Positions 1-9,860 of a stretch of 64,000 nucleotides of DNA are shown in pieces. Where the stretch lies: contig NZ_JAHKQF010000018.1 of assembly GCF_018860965.1 (NCBI RefSeq), positions 1-64,000 on the forward strand, written 5' to 3'. The notes beneath the pieces are model-generated. The model ran no database searches and was not told the origin of the DNA. It was given only the letters and a program-made list of their open reading frames with translations. How positions within the stretch are numbered: the stretch's first letter is position 1; each line of letters opens with the position of its first letter. Made by a program: the position numbers and the translations under genes. The DNA comes from Alteromonas sp. C1M14 (GTDB taxonomy: Bacteria > Pseudomonadota > Gammaproteobacteria > Enterobacterales > Alteromonadaceae).

Positions 1-68
1 AGTTAGAGTAGTAGTTACTCTGATTGACATTGATATCAAGCTTTCCGAAATTGTTAAACAAAGTTTTT

Positions 69-187
69 TGCCTGGCGGCAATAGCGATGTGGTACCACCT
101 GATCCCATTCCGAACTCAGTAGTGAAACGCATTAGCGGCGATGGTAGTGTGGGGTTTCCCCATGTGAGAGTAGCACACCGCCAGGCT
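69..187 (+). rRNA. rrf: 5S ribosomal RNA
   Basis: This is a complete 5S rRNA. The 5' strand GCCTGGCGG (70-78) pairs perfectly with CCGCCAGGC (178-186) to form helix I, and the internal block ACCTGATCCCATTCCGAAC typical of proteobacterial 5S is present. It is the last gene of an rRNA operon whose 23S gene lies before the window. Bases 1-68 are the 23S-5S spacer and hold nothing else I recognise. The ends are accurate to within one or two bases. Confidence 0.97.
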
Positions 188-198
188 CCCAATTCAAG

Positions 199-229
199 AA
201 AAAGGCCACTCATGCGAGTGGCCTTTTTT
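199..229 (+). terminator. rRNA operon intrinsic terminator
   Basis: AGGCCACT (203-210) and AGTGGCCT (217-224) form a stem with a six-base loop, followed by a run of T. It sits 12 bases after the 5S gene and should end the rRNA operon. Confidence 0.92.
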
Positions 230-317
230 GCGTTTGGGGCACGATAAAAAAACACAGGCAATTTAATTATCAAAGGCCTCAGTACGGCTTTTAGGCCATC
301 GAAAGTAATCTGTTTGT

Positions 318-1097
318 TTAGCATTTATCAGTATTAGACAGGTAGGCTATCACCTCACAACGGGACTTAATGTCGTATTGTTGTTTTATCTTTTCGATAA
401 GCGCTTGGTGGTTTTGCAAAAAGCCGTTGAATTGCTGCAATAATGCGGGATGGTTTATGGTGGAAAGCATAAAGCCTACATTATTGTGAGGGAGTGATAA
501 ATCTAACGTTAGGTTTGTTAGTTCAGGTACCCTGCTAGCGTAATAATGCATCACGTGGAACTCTAAGTTCACGGCCTGAACTTTCCCTGTTTGCGCATAA
601 AAAAGTAAGTTTTTTATATTGTTTTCATGTACGACGTGTATTTGCTTTTCTTCAATACGTTGCTGCCAGTTTACTGGGGTGAACCCTTTAGGGATCCCTA
701 AATATTTTATTTGATCCATCCCCAGTCCCAAATGACTTTTCTGTACAACGGTACCGCCGAAAGCTTCTACAATGGGTAACGAAAAATACTTATCTTTGGC
801 AGCAGTGACAGGGTTATACCAAGCGGGATTATCTGGGTAGACAAAATCTATACTTCCTTTTTTTAGTTCACGCTGTAAACGTACTATGGGCATGGCATGG
901 TAAATAAACTCATGTCCAGAGTGTTTCGCAAAGGCTTGCAGTATTGCCCATGCTAATCCTTTATCTCGTTGTGAGGTAAAATCGTAATGGGGGTAGTAAT
1001 GGATATCTTGAGCACCAATGATAAAGGTTTCTGCTCTACCCAGATTGGCCATCATCAGTAAGTAGGAAAGGGTTAGTAATCTGATAACCGTATTCAT
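318..1097 (-). CDS. periplasmic substrate-binding protein (SBP_bac_3-like)
   Basis: A 259-residue exported protein resembling the small-molecule binding proteins of the bacterial extracellular solute-binding family 3 type. A signal peptide covers about residues 1-22 (hydrophobic stretch ending GRA before ETF). The body has the two-lobe pattern expected for the fold, with GLAWAILQAFAKHSGHEF and RELKKGSIDFVY near the N-terminus. There is no transporter permease or ATPase gene nearby, so it may act as a stand-alone sensor-like or orphan binding protein. It is convergent with the rRNA operon. The ligand cannot be named. Confidence 0.7.
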   Translation of the reverse strand: MNTVIRLLTLSYLLMMANLGRAETFIIGAQDIHYYPHYDFTSQRDKGLAWAILQAFAKHSGHEFIYHAMPIVRLQRELKKGSIDFVYPDNPAWYNPVTAAKDKYFSLPIVEAFGGTVVQKSHLGLGMDQIKYLGIPKGFTPVNWQQRIEEKQIHVVHENNIKNLLFYAQTGKVQAVNLEFHVMHYYASRVPELTNLTLDLSLPHNNVGFMLSTINHPALLQQFNGFLQNHQALIEKIKQQYDIKSRCEVIAYLSNTDKC

Positions 1098-1163
1098 TCG
1101 ATTTCAATGTTATTAGTATTATGTTTAGATAATAAACAATAGCAGTGTAAATAGTAAACAACT

Positions 1164-4100
1164 TCAATGGAAATCTCGTGAACTTACAGCCAAATCCGCT
1201 AACCATTGGCTTCTGTCTGTCAGTTTTCCCGCAATAATATGTGTAACACCTTCCGGCGAGCGTTCAAGGATCCCATCCACCTGTAGAATATGTGATTTAA
1301 GATAGGCTTGCTGCTGATGGCGAGCCGTGGCTTGCCACACCACCACATTCATATTGCCTGTATGATCTTCTAAGGTAAAAAATGTTGCACCAGATGCTGT
1401 ACCTGGTGCTTGTCTGCCGGTGACGCACCCTAAAACATGTACCACTGACTTATTGTTTTTGTGCTGCAAATTTTCAGCAAACGTGTACGTAGACAAATTT
1501 TTATGTTTAAGCAATAACCCAATAGGATGGGTGCGTAACGACAATGAGGTTGAGGCATAATCCTCTATTAGGGTGTCTTTCTCATTTGGCGCAACGTCTA
1601 GGGTAAGTTGCTCATCATTGGTGTTAAATAGGGGAAGTGAAGCCTGACTATCCATCATTGCCCAGCGCGTTTGATAACGGTTTCCAGCAATAGACGAAAA
1701 CGCATCGGCACTGGCTAAGGCTGACATATCTCGTTGGTGATGATAGGTCTGGCGCACTTCCTGTATCGATTGATAACCTTCCTCTGGGCGGTGCTTTACG
1801 AGTGAGGTTGCTGCTGCTAGGGATAACCCATTTACAATACGAAAGCCTAAACGTATGGCTTTTTTACCTTGGTCATAAACCAAACTATGATCATAGTCAG
1901 AGTGATTGATGCATACCGGTAAGATGGTTATATTGTGGCGCTTTGCGTCTTGAATCAATTGGCTGGGAGTATAAAAGCCCATAGGCAAGCTATTAAGTAA
2001 GGCAACAAAGAACTCCACAGGAAAATAATATTTTAACCAGCAAGAAACATAAGTCAGCACGGCAAAAGAGGCGGAGTGGGATTCAGGGAAACCATAGCCA
2101 CCAAAACCTTTTATCTGTTCAAACAATTGTTCGGCGAAGCGGTTTTCATAGCCTTTTCTTGTCATTCCATTGATCAGCTTTTCTTTAAATTCGAATATAC
2201 GTCCGTTTTTCTTCCAGTTAGCCATGGCGCGGCGTAGTTCGTCTGCTTCTCCCCCGGAAAAGCCAGCGGCAACCATGGCGAGTTGAATTACTTGTTCTTG
2301 AAAGATCGGTACTCCCATGGTTCGGGACAAGACATCGCGTACAGCCTGTGAAGGGTAACTGATCGCTTCTTTTCCGTGTCGTCTTAATAAATAAGGGTGA
2401 ACCATTTCTCCTTGTATTGGCCCGGGTCTGACGATGGCGATTTGAACAACCAGATCGTAATAACAACGTGGCTTTAGGCGAGGTAGCATGGTCATTTGTG
2501 CGCGAGATTCAATTTGAAATACACCCACAGTATCGGCACGACATATCATGTCGTAAACTTGAGGATCGTCACCTAAGGCGGTAATAAACGGAATAGACAC
2601 CGGTATATCGAATTGCTGATTTAGCAAATCAAAGGTCTTTCTTATGGCTGAAAGCATGCCAAGGGCAAGAATATCTACTTTTAATAAACCCAGGGTTTCT
2701 AAATCGTCCTTGTCCCATTGGATCACGGTACGCTCGTCCATCGCGGCGTTTTCCACGGGCACCAATTCGTACAAGGGGCCAGAAGAGATCACAAAGCCGC
2801 CTACATGCTGTGAAAGATGACGAGGAAAGCCTAAAATATCATCCACTAGGGCAATGAGTTGACGTATTTTTTTTGACGTCACATCCATGCCACAAGCTGC
2901 TAGTTGGGCTTTCCAAGGAACGGTTTTATCCCGCCGATTAATGTTTTTTAGTGTATAGCTAAGCTGGGATTCGGCTAGACCCAAGGCCTTGCCAACTTCT
3001 CTAAAGGCGCTTTTAAAGCGGAAGGTGATCACGGTGGCGGCCAAGGCCGTTCGTTCCCGTCCATATTTTTCATAGATGTACTGAATAATTTCTTCTCGAC
3101 GACTATGTTCAAAATCTACATCAATGTCCGGCGGTTCATTACGTTCTTTTGAAATAAAACGTTCGAATAGTACGTTGATCTGTCTTGGATCTACGGCGGT
3201 AATTTCCAAGCAATAACACACCACAGAATTAGCCGCAGAGCCTCTACCTTGGTAAAGAATGTGCTTTTGTTTCGCATATTGGACAATGTCATAAATGGTG
3301 AGAAAGAAATATTCATACCCTTGGGCTTCAATCAGCTTCATTTCTTTTTCAATGATCCCGCGAATGTTGTTACTGATCCCTGTGGGGAAGCGTTTAAGAA
3401 TGCCTTTTTCAACACATTCGCGTAAATAGTTTATGGGAGTCATCGAGTTGGGTACCACTTCTGCTGGATACTGATAGCGCAGTTCATCTAAGGTAAAGTG
3501 GCACTGGTTCGCCAGTGTTAGGCTATTAGTGATCCATTGATGGGGAAAAAGCTTTTCTAGTTTACTGATATTTCTTAATGTTCTTTCCCCGTTTGCTAGG
3601 GCTTTAGTGCCTAAACTTTCTACGGTGGTATTTTCTTTTATCGCATGCAATACATGCTGTAGGGGCAGCCTGTCTGGGTGATGAAAAAGAACATGGGAGC
3701 TGGCGATTATTGGAAAGCCATACTCTGTATGTAAGTTATCGACCAGCGCAAAGTGTTCGTTGTCCCAACTATCAAGATAACGCGGGGCGGCAATCCAGGT
3801 TCTGTCTTTATGATAGGTAAATAACCATTTTCCCCAATGTTGAGTTTGGTTGTTTTGATTTTGAGGCAGCCAAATAATGAAGCAGTGCTTGATGGATTTT
3901 AAATCCCACTCTGCAAGATGGTATTCGCCTTTAGGGCTGCGCCTTCTGGCATTGGTGATAATACGACATAATTCTGCGTAAGCTTGTTTTGTTGGGCATA
4001 AAAGTACGCACTGAAATGAGGTGTCGAGGGAAAAGTAACTACCGACAATCAGGTTAATGGGTAGATTATGGCGTTTTATTTCACTGTATGCTCTTACGAT

Positions 4101-4238
4101 GCCCGCTACCGAGCATTCATCGGTTATTGCGATAGCTCGGTAGTTAAGAAAAGCCGCGGTGGTGACTAATTCCTCAGGGCTAGATGCCCCCTTTAAAAAA
4201 CTAAAGTTGCTTTGGCAAACCAGCTCGGCAAAGGCCAT
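1164..4238 (-). CDS. dnaE2: error-prone DNA polymerase DnaE2 (ImuC)
   Basis: The alternative C-family DNA polymerase of the SOS mutasome, which carries out mutagenic lesion bypass with ImuA and ImuB. At 1024 residues it has the usual DnaE2 length. The N-terminal PHP domain begins MAFAELVCQSNFSFLKGASS. The polymerase active-site signature PDIDVDFEHSRREE is near residue 371 and the third acidic motif KVDILALGML near residue 520. An OB-fold region lies near the C-terminus (VLGCVTGRQAPGTASGATFF). Its ATG follows the imuB stop codon directly (TAAATG), so the two are co-transcribed and probably translationally coupled. It is the last gene of the LexA-controlled operon. Confidence 0.96.
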   Translation of the reverse strand: MAFAELVCQSNFSFLKGASSPEELVTTAAFLNYRAIAITDECSVAGIVRAYSEIKRHNLPINLIVGSYFSLDTSFQCVLLCPTKQAYAELCRIITNARRRSPKGEYHLAEWDLKSIKHCFIIWLPQNQNNQTQHWGKWLFTYHKDRTWIAAPRYLDSWDNEHFALVDNLHTEYGFPIIASSHVLFHHPDRLPLQHVLHAIKENTTVESLGTKALANGERTLRNISKLEKLFPHQWITNSLTLANQCHFTLDELRYQYPAEVVPNSMTPINYLRECVEKGILKRFPTGISNNIRGIIEKEMKLIEAQGYEYFFLTIYDIVQYAKQKHILYQGRGSAANSVVCYCLEITAVDPRQINVLFERFISKERNEPPDIDVDFEHSRREEIIQYIYEKYGRERTALAATVITFRFKSAFREVGKALGLAESQLSYTLKNINRRDKTVPWKAQLAACGMDVTSKKIRQLIALVDDILGFPRHLSQHVGGFVISSGPLYELVPVENAAMDERTVIQWDKDDLETLGLLKVDILALGMLSAIRKTFDLLNQQFDIPVSIPFITALGDDPQVYDMICRADTVGVFQIESRAQMTMLPRLKPRCYYDLVVQIAIVRPGPIQGEMVHPYLLRRHGKEAISYPSQAVRDVLSRTMGVPIFQEQVIQLAMVAAGFSGGEADELRRAMANWKKNGRIFEFKEKLINGMTRKGYENRFAEQLFEQIKGFGGYGFPESHSASFAVLTYVSCWLKYYFPVEFFVALLNSLPMGFYTPSQLIQDAKRHNITILPVCINHSDYDHSLVYDQGKKAIRLGFRIVNGLSLAAATSLVKHRPEEGYQSIQEVRQTYHHQRDMSALASADAFSSIAGNRYQTRWAMMDSQASLPLFNTNDEQLTLDVAPNEKDTLIEDYASTSLSLRTHPIGLLLKHKNLSTYTFAENLQHKNNKSVVHVLGCVTGRQAPGTASGATFFTLEDHTGNMNVVVWQATARHQQQAYLKSHILQVDGILERSPEGVTHIIAGKLTDRSQWLADLAVSSRDFH

Positions 4239-5618
4239 TTACACATACCACCCATTAATGAACCAGCGGTTATCTTCCCTAAAAATTTGCATGCGCTGGC
4301 CATGTTGATTTTTTGCTATGTAATAGTCCCTTTTATGTTTTTCATCACTCCACCATGCAGTTTCAACCCGAACAGGGCCGAACTCAATTTTCGGTGTGCC
4401 ACTTAAGGGGGCTGGCTGCTTTAATACGACTCCGGGTAAGTCGCTGTAATAGCGGGTTAGGTGAGTCATGGTTTTGCTATCAGGCTGCATGCGATGATCA
4501 TAAGGCCACTTAGGGGTGTTGATACTGCTTTCACCTAGTCGGGCTGCCAGCTTTCCTGCTAGTTGCTGGCGGGCAAAAATGTGTCGCCGGTTGTGGAAAA
4601 AATCGTTGTCTTGACCACCGACTTCCTGCAAGCCTAGGGCAGTAACCTGAAAGGATATAACAGGGGCAGACAAAATGAGTGTGGACAATTTAAGGGTGAT
4701 TAGTTGTAGCCATTCGTCATCAGAAAAATATAACGTGGCTTTTCGTATTGTCAGTTCGGTGGCCTCGGCTTCACGATAATGCAAGGTTAACTCAACAGCT
4801 TGCGTGGCTTTATTACGTAAACGTAGAAATGTCCCCATCCGCTCTATGACTTTAGTCATGTAAGGCAACAAATGCTGGGTGTTTTCTATTTCGAAGGGCA
4901 CCGTGATGTGTTCATCGAATTGTTCTGGCGGATGATAAAAAAGACGTTGAGGATAGGTTTCTCCTCGACAGGCATACAAGTATTGCAACAGTTTATTGTC
5001 GAAGCGTTTCCCTAATTCTGTACCGGGTAATTCGAAAAGTTGGCCGACGTGTTTGACCCCCGAACGGGCCAGAGAGTGATGTTGTTTACTAGATAAAAGC
5101 AAACGGCTTAAAGGTAAGCTATAAAGTGCTTTTTTAATATCCGCTTGTTGTGTAAAAAACCTATTGGTTTGTGCCCGCGCCAACGCTTCAGCAGCCTCAG
5201 GTGTCCAAGCCGAGGCAAAATGATACTGATGTTCTAGTTGGCTCAATAACGACTTAAGGGCAAACCACACGTTATTTACTCCTCCGTAATACCGTGTCAG
5301 GGTATCGATTCTAATGGTCAAAGAATGGGGAGGAATAAGGGCTATTTCTGCGGCACATTGATACAAGCTGCAAGCGAGATAATTAAGCAGTTGGCGTTCT
5401 GTTTGTTCACAGTAGTCAGTAATACGTAACGGAGTGGTGAGAGCCGCCGCTTCGGCCAGCCCCATACCTATTTCTATGCCGGCCTTTTTTGCCGAATGGT
5501 TCAATTGTTTAATTTCGTTTGAAGATGCTTGGTAAACCACCCAAGGATCTTCACTGTTTATTGCTTGGGCACAGTGCTCAAGAGACAATTGATAGAAATG
5601 TAGGTGCAACCACAGCAT
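4239..5618 (-). CDS. imuB: ImuB, inactive Y-family polymerase-like mutasome protein
   Basis: A 459-residue Y-family polymerase homologue that bridges DnaE2 and the sliding clamp in the SOS mutasome. The start, MLWLHLHFYQLSLEH, aligns with the Y-family block that normally carries the first catalytic aspartate, but the aspartates are absent (HLHFYQ), as expected for the catalytically dead ImuB group. A helix-hairpin region follows near residues 185-215 (SGVKHVGQLFELPGTELGKR). It lies 5 bp after imuA and directly abuts dnaE2. Confidence 0.93.
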   Translation of the reverse strand: MLWLHLHFYQLSLEHCAQAINSEDPWVVYQASSNEIKQLNHSAKKAGIEIGMGLAEAAALTTPLRITDYCEQTERQLLNYLACSLYQCAAEIALIPPHSLTIRIDTLTRYYGGVNNVWFALKSLLSQLEHQYHFASAWTPEAAEALARAQTNRFFTQQADIKKALYSLPLSRLLLSSKQHHSLARSGVKHVGQLFELPGTELGKRFDNKLLQYLYACRGETYPQRLFYHPPEQFDEHITVPFEIENTQHLLPYMTKVIERMGTFLRLRNKATQAVELTLHYREAEATELTIRKATLYFSDDEWLQLITLKLSTLILSAPVISFQVTALGLQEVGGQDNDFFHNRRHIFARQQLAGKLAARLGESSINTPKWPYDHRMQPDSKTMTHLTRYYSDLPGVVLKQPAPLSGTPKIEFGPVRVETAWWSDEKHKRDYYIAKNQHGQRMQIFREDNRWFINGWYV

Positions 5619-5623
5619 GTTAA

Positions 5624-6310
5624 TTAACCCCTGAGTGTGGAAGCCGCAGTGACAGAAGAGCCATAGCGTCCCATCATATCGTGCAGTTTTTGATTATTAG
5701 GGGTGTAAGAAAAGGAAAAGTAGATGTCGTCCTTAGCCCATCCGCCTTGTTGTTTATGAATATCGACCTTCAGGCCTTCTTCGGTGGCATACAAGGAGAG
5801 ATCTAAGGGAATGGGTAAAGCGCGTCTGGAGCAGGACAGGGCTTCGTAAATAATTACCTGGCAATGATGCTGTTCGGTGGCCACCTGAAGACGGCGAGCT
5901 TGTTTCGGTGAAAGGTTATTAACCCATAAAAAAACACAGTGGCAGGCACCTGAACGGATACTTTCTTCTGCGCTCCATTTACTGAATTCGTCTGTGGTAT
6001 CGATTAGCCAGCAGTGTATAGGCTCAACCCCTAAGTTTTTTAACCACGGAGCAAGAATATGCCCAGGGGCGTTAATAAAGGTAATGAGTTTGTCTGCAGG
6101 CTTTTGCCCTACCAAGTGTTTTAAAAAAGACAGTTCGCCAGTGCCTTGACGGGCACGAATACGGATAACTCCCCACTCAGGAAAGCCGCCAGATAGCGCC
6201 GTGTCTAAGTCGGCTATGCACGTAGGAACGCGCTTAGCCAATAAGCTAGGGGATTGGTTTCCCCGCCAGACAGCGGGATGTTGCTCAATCAAAGTCAGTG
6301 ATTTTGCCAT
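5624..6310 (-). CDS. imuA: ImuA, RecA-like/SulA-like mutasome protein
   Basis: The first gene of the SOS mutasome operon, 228 residues. ImuA proteins are RecA-like accessory factors needed for DnaE2-dependent mutagenesis. The core LDTALSGGFPEWGVIRIRA resembles the start of the RecA ATPase fold, but the Walker A equivalent (RQGTGELS) is degenerate. The terminal residues to RWF-type motifs were not analysed. A perfect LexA box lies 10 bases before the start codon, which explains damage induction. Confidence 0.88.
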   Translation of the reverse strand: MAKSLTLIEQHPAVWRGNQSPSLLAKRVPTCIADLDTALSGGFPEWGVIRIRARQGTGELSFLKHLVGQKPADKLITFINAPGHILAPWLKNLGVEPIHCWLIDTTDEFSKWSAEESIRSGACHCVFLWVNNLSPKQARRLQVATEQHHCQVIIYEALSCSRRALPIPLDLSLYATEEGLKVDIHKQQGGWAKDDIYFSFSYTPNNQKLHDMMGRYGSSVTAASTLRG

Positions 6311-6320
6311 AATATTTTAC

Positions 6321-6336
6321 CTGTATGTATATACAG
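6321..6336. promoter_or_regulatory. LexA (SOS) box for imuA-imuB-dnaE2
   Basis: CTGTATGTATATACAG matches the consensus CTGT-N8-ACAG exactly and is AT-rich between the half-sites. It lies 10 bases upstream of the imuA ATG, on the divergent side of a 180-bp gap before the DUF1820 gene. LexA binding here would repress the mutasome until DNA damage. Confidence 0.95.
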
Positions 6337-6463
6337 TATTATAGGCAAATTTATCTCACCTTCAATGGTCTTCTGTTTGAATAACAACGAGAGTAAGGGG
6401 CCAGGTAGCCCCTCGAACTTCATATTAATGTAGGAAGGTGTAGTTTAAATAGGGAGTAAAAAT

Positions 6464-6485
6464 AAAGTAAGTGGTTACTTACTTT
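6464..6485 (-). terminator. hairpin terminator after the DUF1820 gene
   Basis: AAAGTAAGT (6464-6472) and ACTTACTTT (6477-6485) form a perfect 9-bp stem with loop GGTT. Read on the minus strand it is followed by ATTTTTA. It sits 6 bases past the stop codon of the DUF1820 gene. Confidence 0.65.
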
Positions 6486-6491
6486 TGAACA

Positions 6492-6818
6492 TTAATCTTT
6501 TTTCGGCGTATATATCGGGCTTGGTAAAGCCGTGACCTTATCGGACAATTTAGTAATCTTTGCACTACCTTGTTTTTTCACCGCATCGATGCGCAACACA
6601 TTGTGCATGGGCACATAAGTGCGTTCTACATCTGCAAACTCATCTTTTAATTTTTCGTGACTGGGATCTAACACCAAGCTGGTGTGGGTATCCCAAACAA
6701 ACTCACCGATTTCTACGAAGCCAAACAAACTACCTTGACTGACTTCACGTACATAAAGCTCATAACGCTCGCCGTTACTGACAAACTGAATACGATAAAG
6801 GGGTTCATTACTACTCAT
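6492..6818 (-). CDS. DUF1820 family protein
   Basis: A 108-residue cytoplasmic protein with the features of the DUF1820 family common in gammaproteobacteria: an N-terminal YRIQFVSNGERYELYVREV block, then FGFVEIGEFVWD and a conserved YVPMHNVLRIDAV segment. No signal peptide or membrane span is seen. The family has no established function. It stands alone with its own terminator, back to back with the imu operon's promoter side. Confidence 0.85.
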   Translation of the reverse strand: MSSNEPLYRIQFVSNGERYELYVREVSQGSLFGFVEIGEFVWDTHTSLVLDPSHEKLKDEFADVERTYVPMHNVLRIDAVKKQGSAKITKLSDKVTALPSPIYTPKKD

Positions 6819-6868
6819 GAAATCACCTGTTGATACCTAGTTTAGGGGGCTGATTTTACGGTTTTCTG

Positions 6869-7438
6869 TCAAACCTGCAATGGGGTGAGTAGGGCTTCTG
6901 TGGCGATAATCATTTCTTCTGAGCTTTCGGCAAGGATACCATTAACGGCAAAACCCTGAACATAGCTGGTAAGCTGCAGTGCCGCCGACTCAATATTGAC
7001 ATCGGCTTTTATTTCATTGGCTAAGCGGGCTTTTTCTAGGCAGCCAATAAAATCCAGTTGTAGGCGATCAAGATAATGCCGACCCATTTCGCGGACAACA
7101 TCGTCTTGTTTACCGAGTTCACAGACACAGTTAATCAATAAACATCCTCGGCTATAGACGAGGGGGATGTAACGTAAAAAGAAGGTGTTGATGGCAACAA
7201 TGCCTTGGTGGTTTTCCAGCTCACTAACGATGGGCAGCAGTTCATTTTGTTGGTAATAGTTCAGCACCTTATACAAAAATTGCTGTTTAGAACCAAACTC
7301 TAAATAGAACCCCCTGCGATTAAATGCAGTACGGGAGATAATTTCATCCATGACAGCACCATGAAAGCTGTGTTCGAGAAAAATCTCCACAGCCTGTTGC
7401 AGTATATTATCTATATCGTACTGAGCGCTTCTGGGCAT
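6869..7438 (-). CDS. TetR/AcrR family transcriptional regulator
   Basis: An about 189-residue TetR-type repressor. I place the start at MPRSAQYDID (ATG at 7438), which gives the usual short lead to the helix-turn-helix; an open frame extends to 7510 but would add an atypical hydrophobic extension. The helix-turn-helix spans about residues 10-52 (ILQQAVEIFLEH through NRRGFYLEFGSKQQFLYKVL). The C-terminal helical domain would bind an unknown ligand. It is divergent from the M28 peptidase gene, starting about 130 bp away, so that gene is a possible target. Confidence 0.85.
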   Translation of the reverse strand: MPRSAQYDIDNILQQAVEIFLEHSFHGAVMDEIISRTAFNRRGFYLEFGSKQQFLYKVLNYYQQNELLPIVSELENHQGIVAINTFFLRYIPLVYSRGCLLINCVCELGKQDDVVREMGRHYLDRLQLDFIGCLEKARLANEIKADVNIESAALQLTSYVQGFAVNGILAESSEEMIIATEALLTPLQV

Positions 7439-7571
7439 AATAAAAAAGTAGGTAGTGATTACCATTAGCCTAGCGCAAACTAAGTAACTATCAAGGCTGA
7501 TGTCATACACCTTGCTTAAATGAATGCCTGGGGTAACATGCCTAGGATTTATACACCTAACGAAGATAGTT

Positions 7572-9209
7572 ATGATAAGAAAAATGATATTTTGCAGCTT
7601 GTTGGCTGTTATGACATTAAAGGCTTTTGCCCAAAGCGAGGTGACAACCTCTAGTCAGTTTTCCCCGGATACGAATCGTATTAAGTCCCATCTGTTTTTT
7701 CTGGCAGATGATTTACTTGAAGGGCGAGATACGGGGTCTCGGGGCCATGATATTGCAACGCTGTATATCGCTACAGAATTTGCTAAATATGGTTTAACGC
7801 CGATGGGAACCGAGGGATATTTCCAGCAGGTACCATTTCGAAAAGCTAGCTTGATACAGGATTCGCCCAAATTGGCTTTCCAGTTTGGTGATGATACGGT
7901 TACGTTAGATTACCCCAAAGACTATATTACCAGCCCAGATCTCTTGGCGACGACGTCATCGCTTAAGGGGGAAATGGTCTTTGCTGGCTACGGTATCGTC
8001 GCCGACGAGCTAAACCATAATGATTATAAAAATTTGGATGTATCTGGCAAAGTTGTGGTGATTTTGTCTGGTAAACCCTTGTCGTTTCCTAGCGAAGAAG
8101 GGGCCCATTTGGCTTCCGGTTACCAGAAAAACAAATATGCAGCTGAACGTGGCGCTATCGGTGTCATTACCCTTTCAACGCCCATTCGAGAAAAAGTCAG
8201 GCCTTATCAAAGCTTACTCAATTACATTCATACTCCCCGTATGGCATGGTTAGATAGCAACGGCGAACCGGCAAATACGTTTGCCCAAATTAAGAACTCT
8301 GCTTACCTTAGTCGCCCTGCGGCAGAGACGTTATTTGCCCATGCGCCTCAATCTCTTGAAAGTATTTATCACTTGCTAGAAGAAGATAAAGTGCCCGAGG
8401 GGTTTGATCTTCCCGGCACGGTGGAAATGTCAAAGCAGAGTTTGCACTCGCAAATATCCAGCCCTAACGTGGTAGGTATGATTGAAGGCACAGATCCGGT
8501 TTTAAAAAATGAATATGTGGTGTTTTCTGCTCATTCTGACCACATTGGTTTTGCCAAAACAGTGAAAAAAGACAACATTAATAATGGGGCCATGGATAAC
8601 GCATCGGGCACGGCGGTGATGTTGGAAACAGCGAGGTTATTTAGTGGGTTAGCGGAAAAACCGAAACGCTCTGTATTGTTTGTTTCTGTTACCGGAGAAG
8701 AAAAAGGACTACTTGGGGCCGATTATTTCGCTCGTAATCCCACCGTACCGCTAAAATCTATGGTGGCGAACGTGAATTTGGATATGCCTATTCTGACTTA
8801 TCCCTTTGCGGATGTGATTGCCTTTGGGGCCAGCCACAGTGACATGAAAGCCTCGGTGGAAAAGGCAGCAGGCAACGCGGGTATTACCCTAAGTCCTGAT
8901 CCCTGGCCCCAGCAGGCTTTATTTACCCGTTCTGATCATTATGCTTTTGTAAAACAGGGAATTCCTGCAGTGTTTATGGTGCCGGGGTTGACCTCAAAAG
9001 ACCCGAATATCGACGGAGGCAAAGCATTTGGTCAGTTTTTAGCGACCCATTATCACAAGCCTAGTGATGATACGAGCCAGCCATTTAACTGGGATGCGGC
9101 GAAAACCTTTACGGAGGTAAATGCTGAAATTGGATATACGTTGGCCACGCAAGAGAAAGCCCCGAAATGGAATGAGGGAGACTTTTTTGGTAACACCTTT
9201 GGGCAGTAG
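7572..9209 (+). CDS. exported M28 family zinc aminopeptidase
   Basis: A 545-residue secreted metallopeptidase. The start at 7572 (MIRKMIFCSLLAVMTLKAFA) places a signal peptide at the N-terminus; an open frame reaches 7524 but buries that signal. A protease-associated-type insert occupies roughly residues 120-270. The M28 metal-binding and catalytic pattern follows: SAHSDHIG near residue 320, NGAMDNASGTAV, the glutamate pair in VTGEEKGLLG, LDMPI, and a final HYHKPSDD. It probably trims peptides in the periplasm or outside the cell. It is divergent from the TetR gene and ends at a bidirectional terminator. Confidence 0.9.
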   Translation: MIRKMIFCSLLAVMTLKAFAQSEVTTSSQFSPDTNRIKSHLFFLADDLLEGRDTGSRGHDIATLYIATEFAKYGLTPMGTEGYFQQVPFRKASLIQDSPKLAFQFGDDTVTLDYPKDYITSPDLLATTSSLKGEMVFAGYGIVADELNHNDYKNLDVSGKVVVILSGKPLSFPSEEGAHLASGYQKNKYAAERGAIGVITLSTPIREKVRPYQSLLNYIHTPRMAWLDSNGEPANTFAQIKNSAYLSRPAAETLFAHAPQSLESIYHLLEEDKVPEGFDLPGTVEMSKQSLHSQISSPNVVGMIEGTDPVLKNEYVVFSAHSDHIGFAKTVKKDNINNGAMDNASGTAVMLETARLFSGLAEKPKRSVLFVSVTGEEKGLLGADYFARNPTVPLKSMVANVNLDMPILTYPFADVIAFGASHSDMKASVEKAAGNAGITLSPDPWPQQALFTRSDHYAFVKQGIPAVFMVPGLTSKDPNIDGGKAFGQFLATHYHKPSDDTSQPFNWDAAKTFTEVNAEIGYTLATQEKAPKWNEGDFFGNTFGQ

Positions 9210-9221
9210 GTTTTAGATATG

Positions 9222-9250
9222 AAAAAGGTAAGGGCTTAGCCCTTACCTTT
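9222..9250. terminator. bidirectional terminator between M28 peptidase and slmA
   Basis: AAAGGTAAGGGC (9224-9235) and GCCCTTACCTTT (9239-9250) make a perfect 12-bp stem with loop TTA. A-rich sequence precedes it on the plus strand, so the minus-strand transcript ends in T. It can serve both convergent genes. Confidence 0.85.
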
Positions 9251-9272
9251 AATATTTGTTCAGGTTGTAAGG

Positions 9273-9860
9273 TTAGATAAAAACCTGTTTAAGTAGGTGC
9301 CACTGTTCGTTGAATTGCTCAGTGGGTTTGCGGGTAAAGCCGCTGCGAATAAACTGGTTAATTCGCCCATCAACATAGCAAACCATCAGGTTTGCAATTA
9401 CCCCTTCCTCGGCAGCAAGAGATTTCCCTTCACGTAGCTTTCGCTCTCGCAATATTTGCTTAAGCTGGGTTTCAAGACGTTCGAACAGTTTGGCTATCCG
9501 TGCCCGTAGTCGGTCTTGCTCGCCCATTAAGGCATCGCCATTTAAAATTCGGGTAATCCCCGGATTTTTTTCTGCAAAGCCCAATAAAAGGTGCAAAATC
9601 AGCTGGCATCGAGCGGCAGCATCTTTTTCTTCGTTCAGAATTTTATTAATACGGGAAAACAACGTTTCTTCAATGAATTCTATCAGGCCTTCAAACATGC
9701 GGGCTTTACTAGGAAAATGCCGGTAAAGTGCTGCTTCTGATACTCCCACTGTTTCTGCGAGTTTAGCTGTTGTTATTCTTTGGCCCTGGTGAGATTCCAG
9801 CATGCCAGCCAGCGCTTGTAATATTTGCGCACGGCGATTTGTTTTTTTAACTGCAGGCAT
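9273..9860 (-). CDS. slmA: nucleoid occlusion factor SlmA
   Basis: A 195-residue TetR-family DNA-binding protein that blocks FtsZ ring assembly over the nucleoid. The helix-turn-helix is [25 protein letters not shown] split across residues 28-52. The C-terminal helices match SlmA ([18 protein letters not shown]). It lies downstream of coaBC on the same strand, as in many gammaproteobacteria, but with no dut gene between them. Confidence 0.95.
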   Translation of the reverse strand: MPAVKKTNRRAQILQALAGMLESHQGQRITTAKLAETVGVSEAALYRHFPSKARMFEGLIEFIEETLFSRINKILNEEKDAAARCQLILHLLLGFAEKNPGITRILNGDALMGEQDRLRARIAKLFERLETQLKQILRERKLREGKSLAAEEGVIANLMVCYVDGRINQFIRSGFTRKPTEQFNEQWHLLKQVFI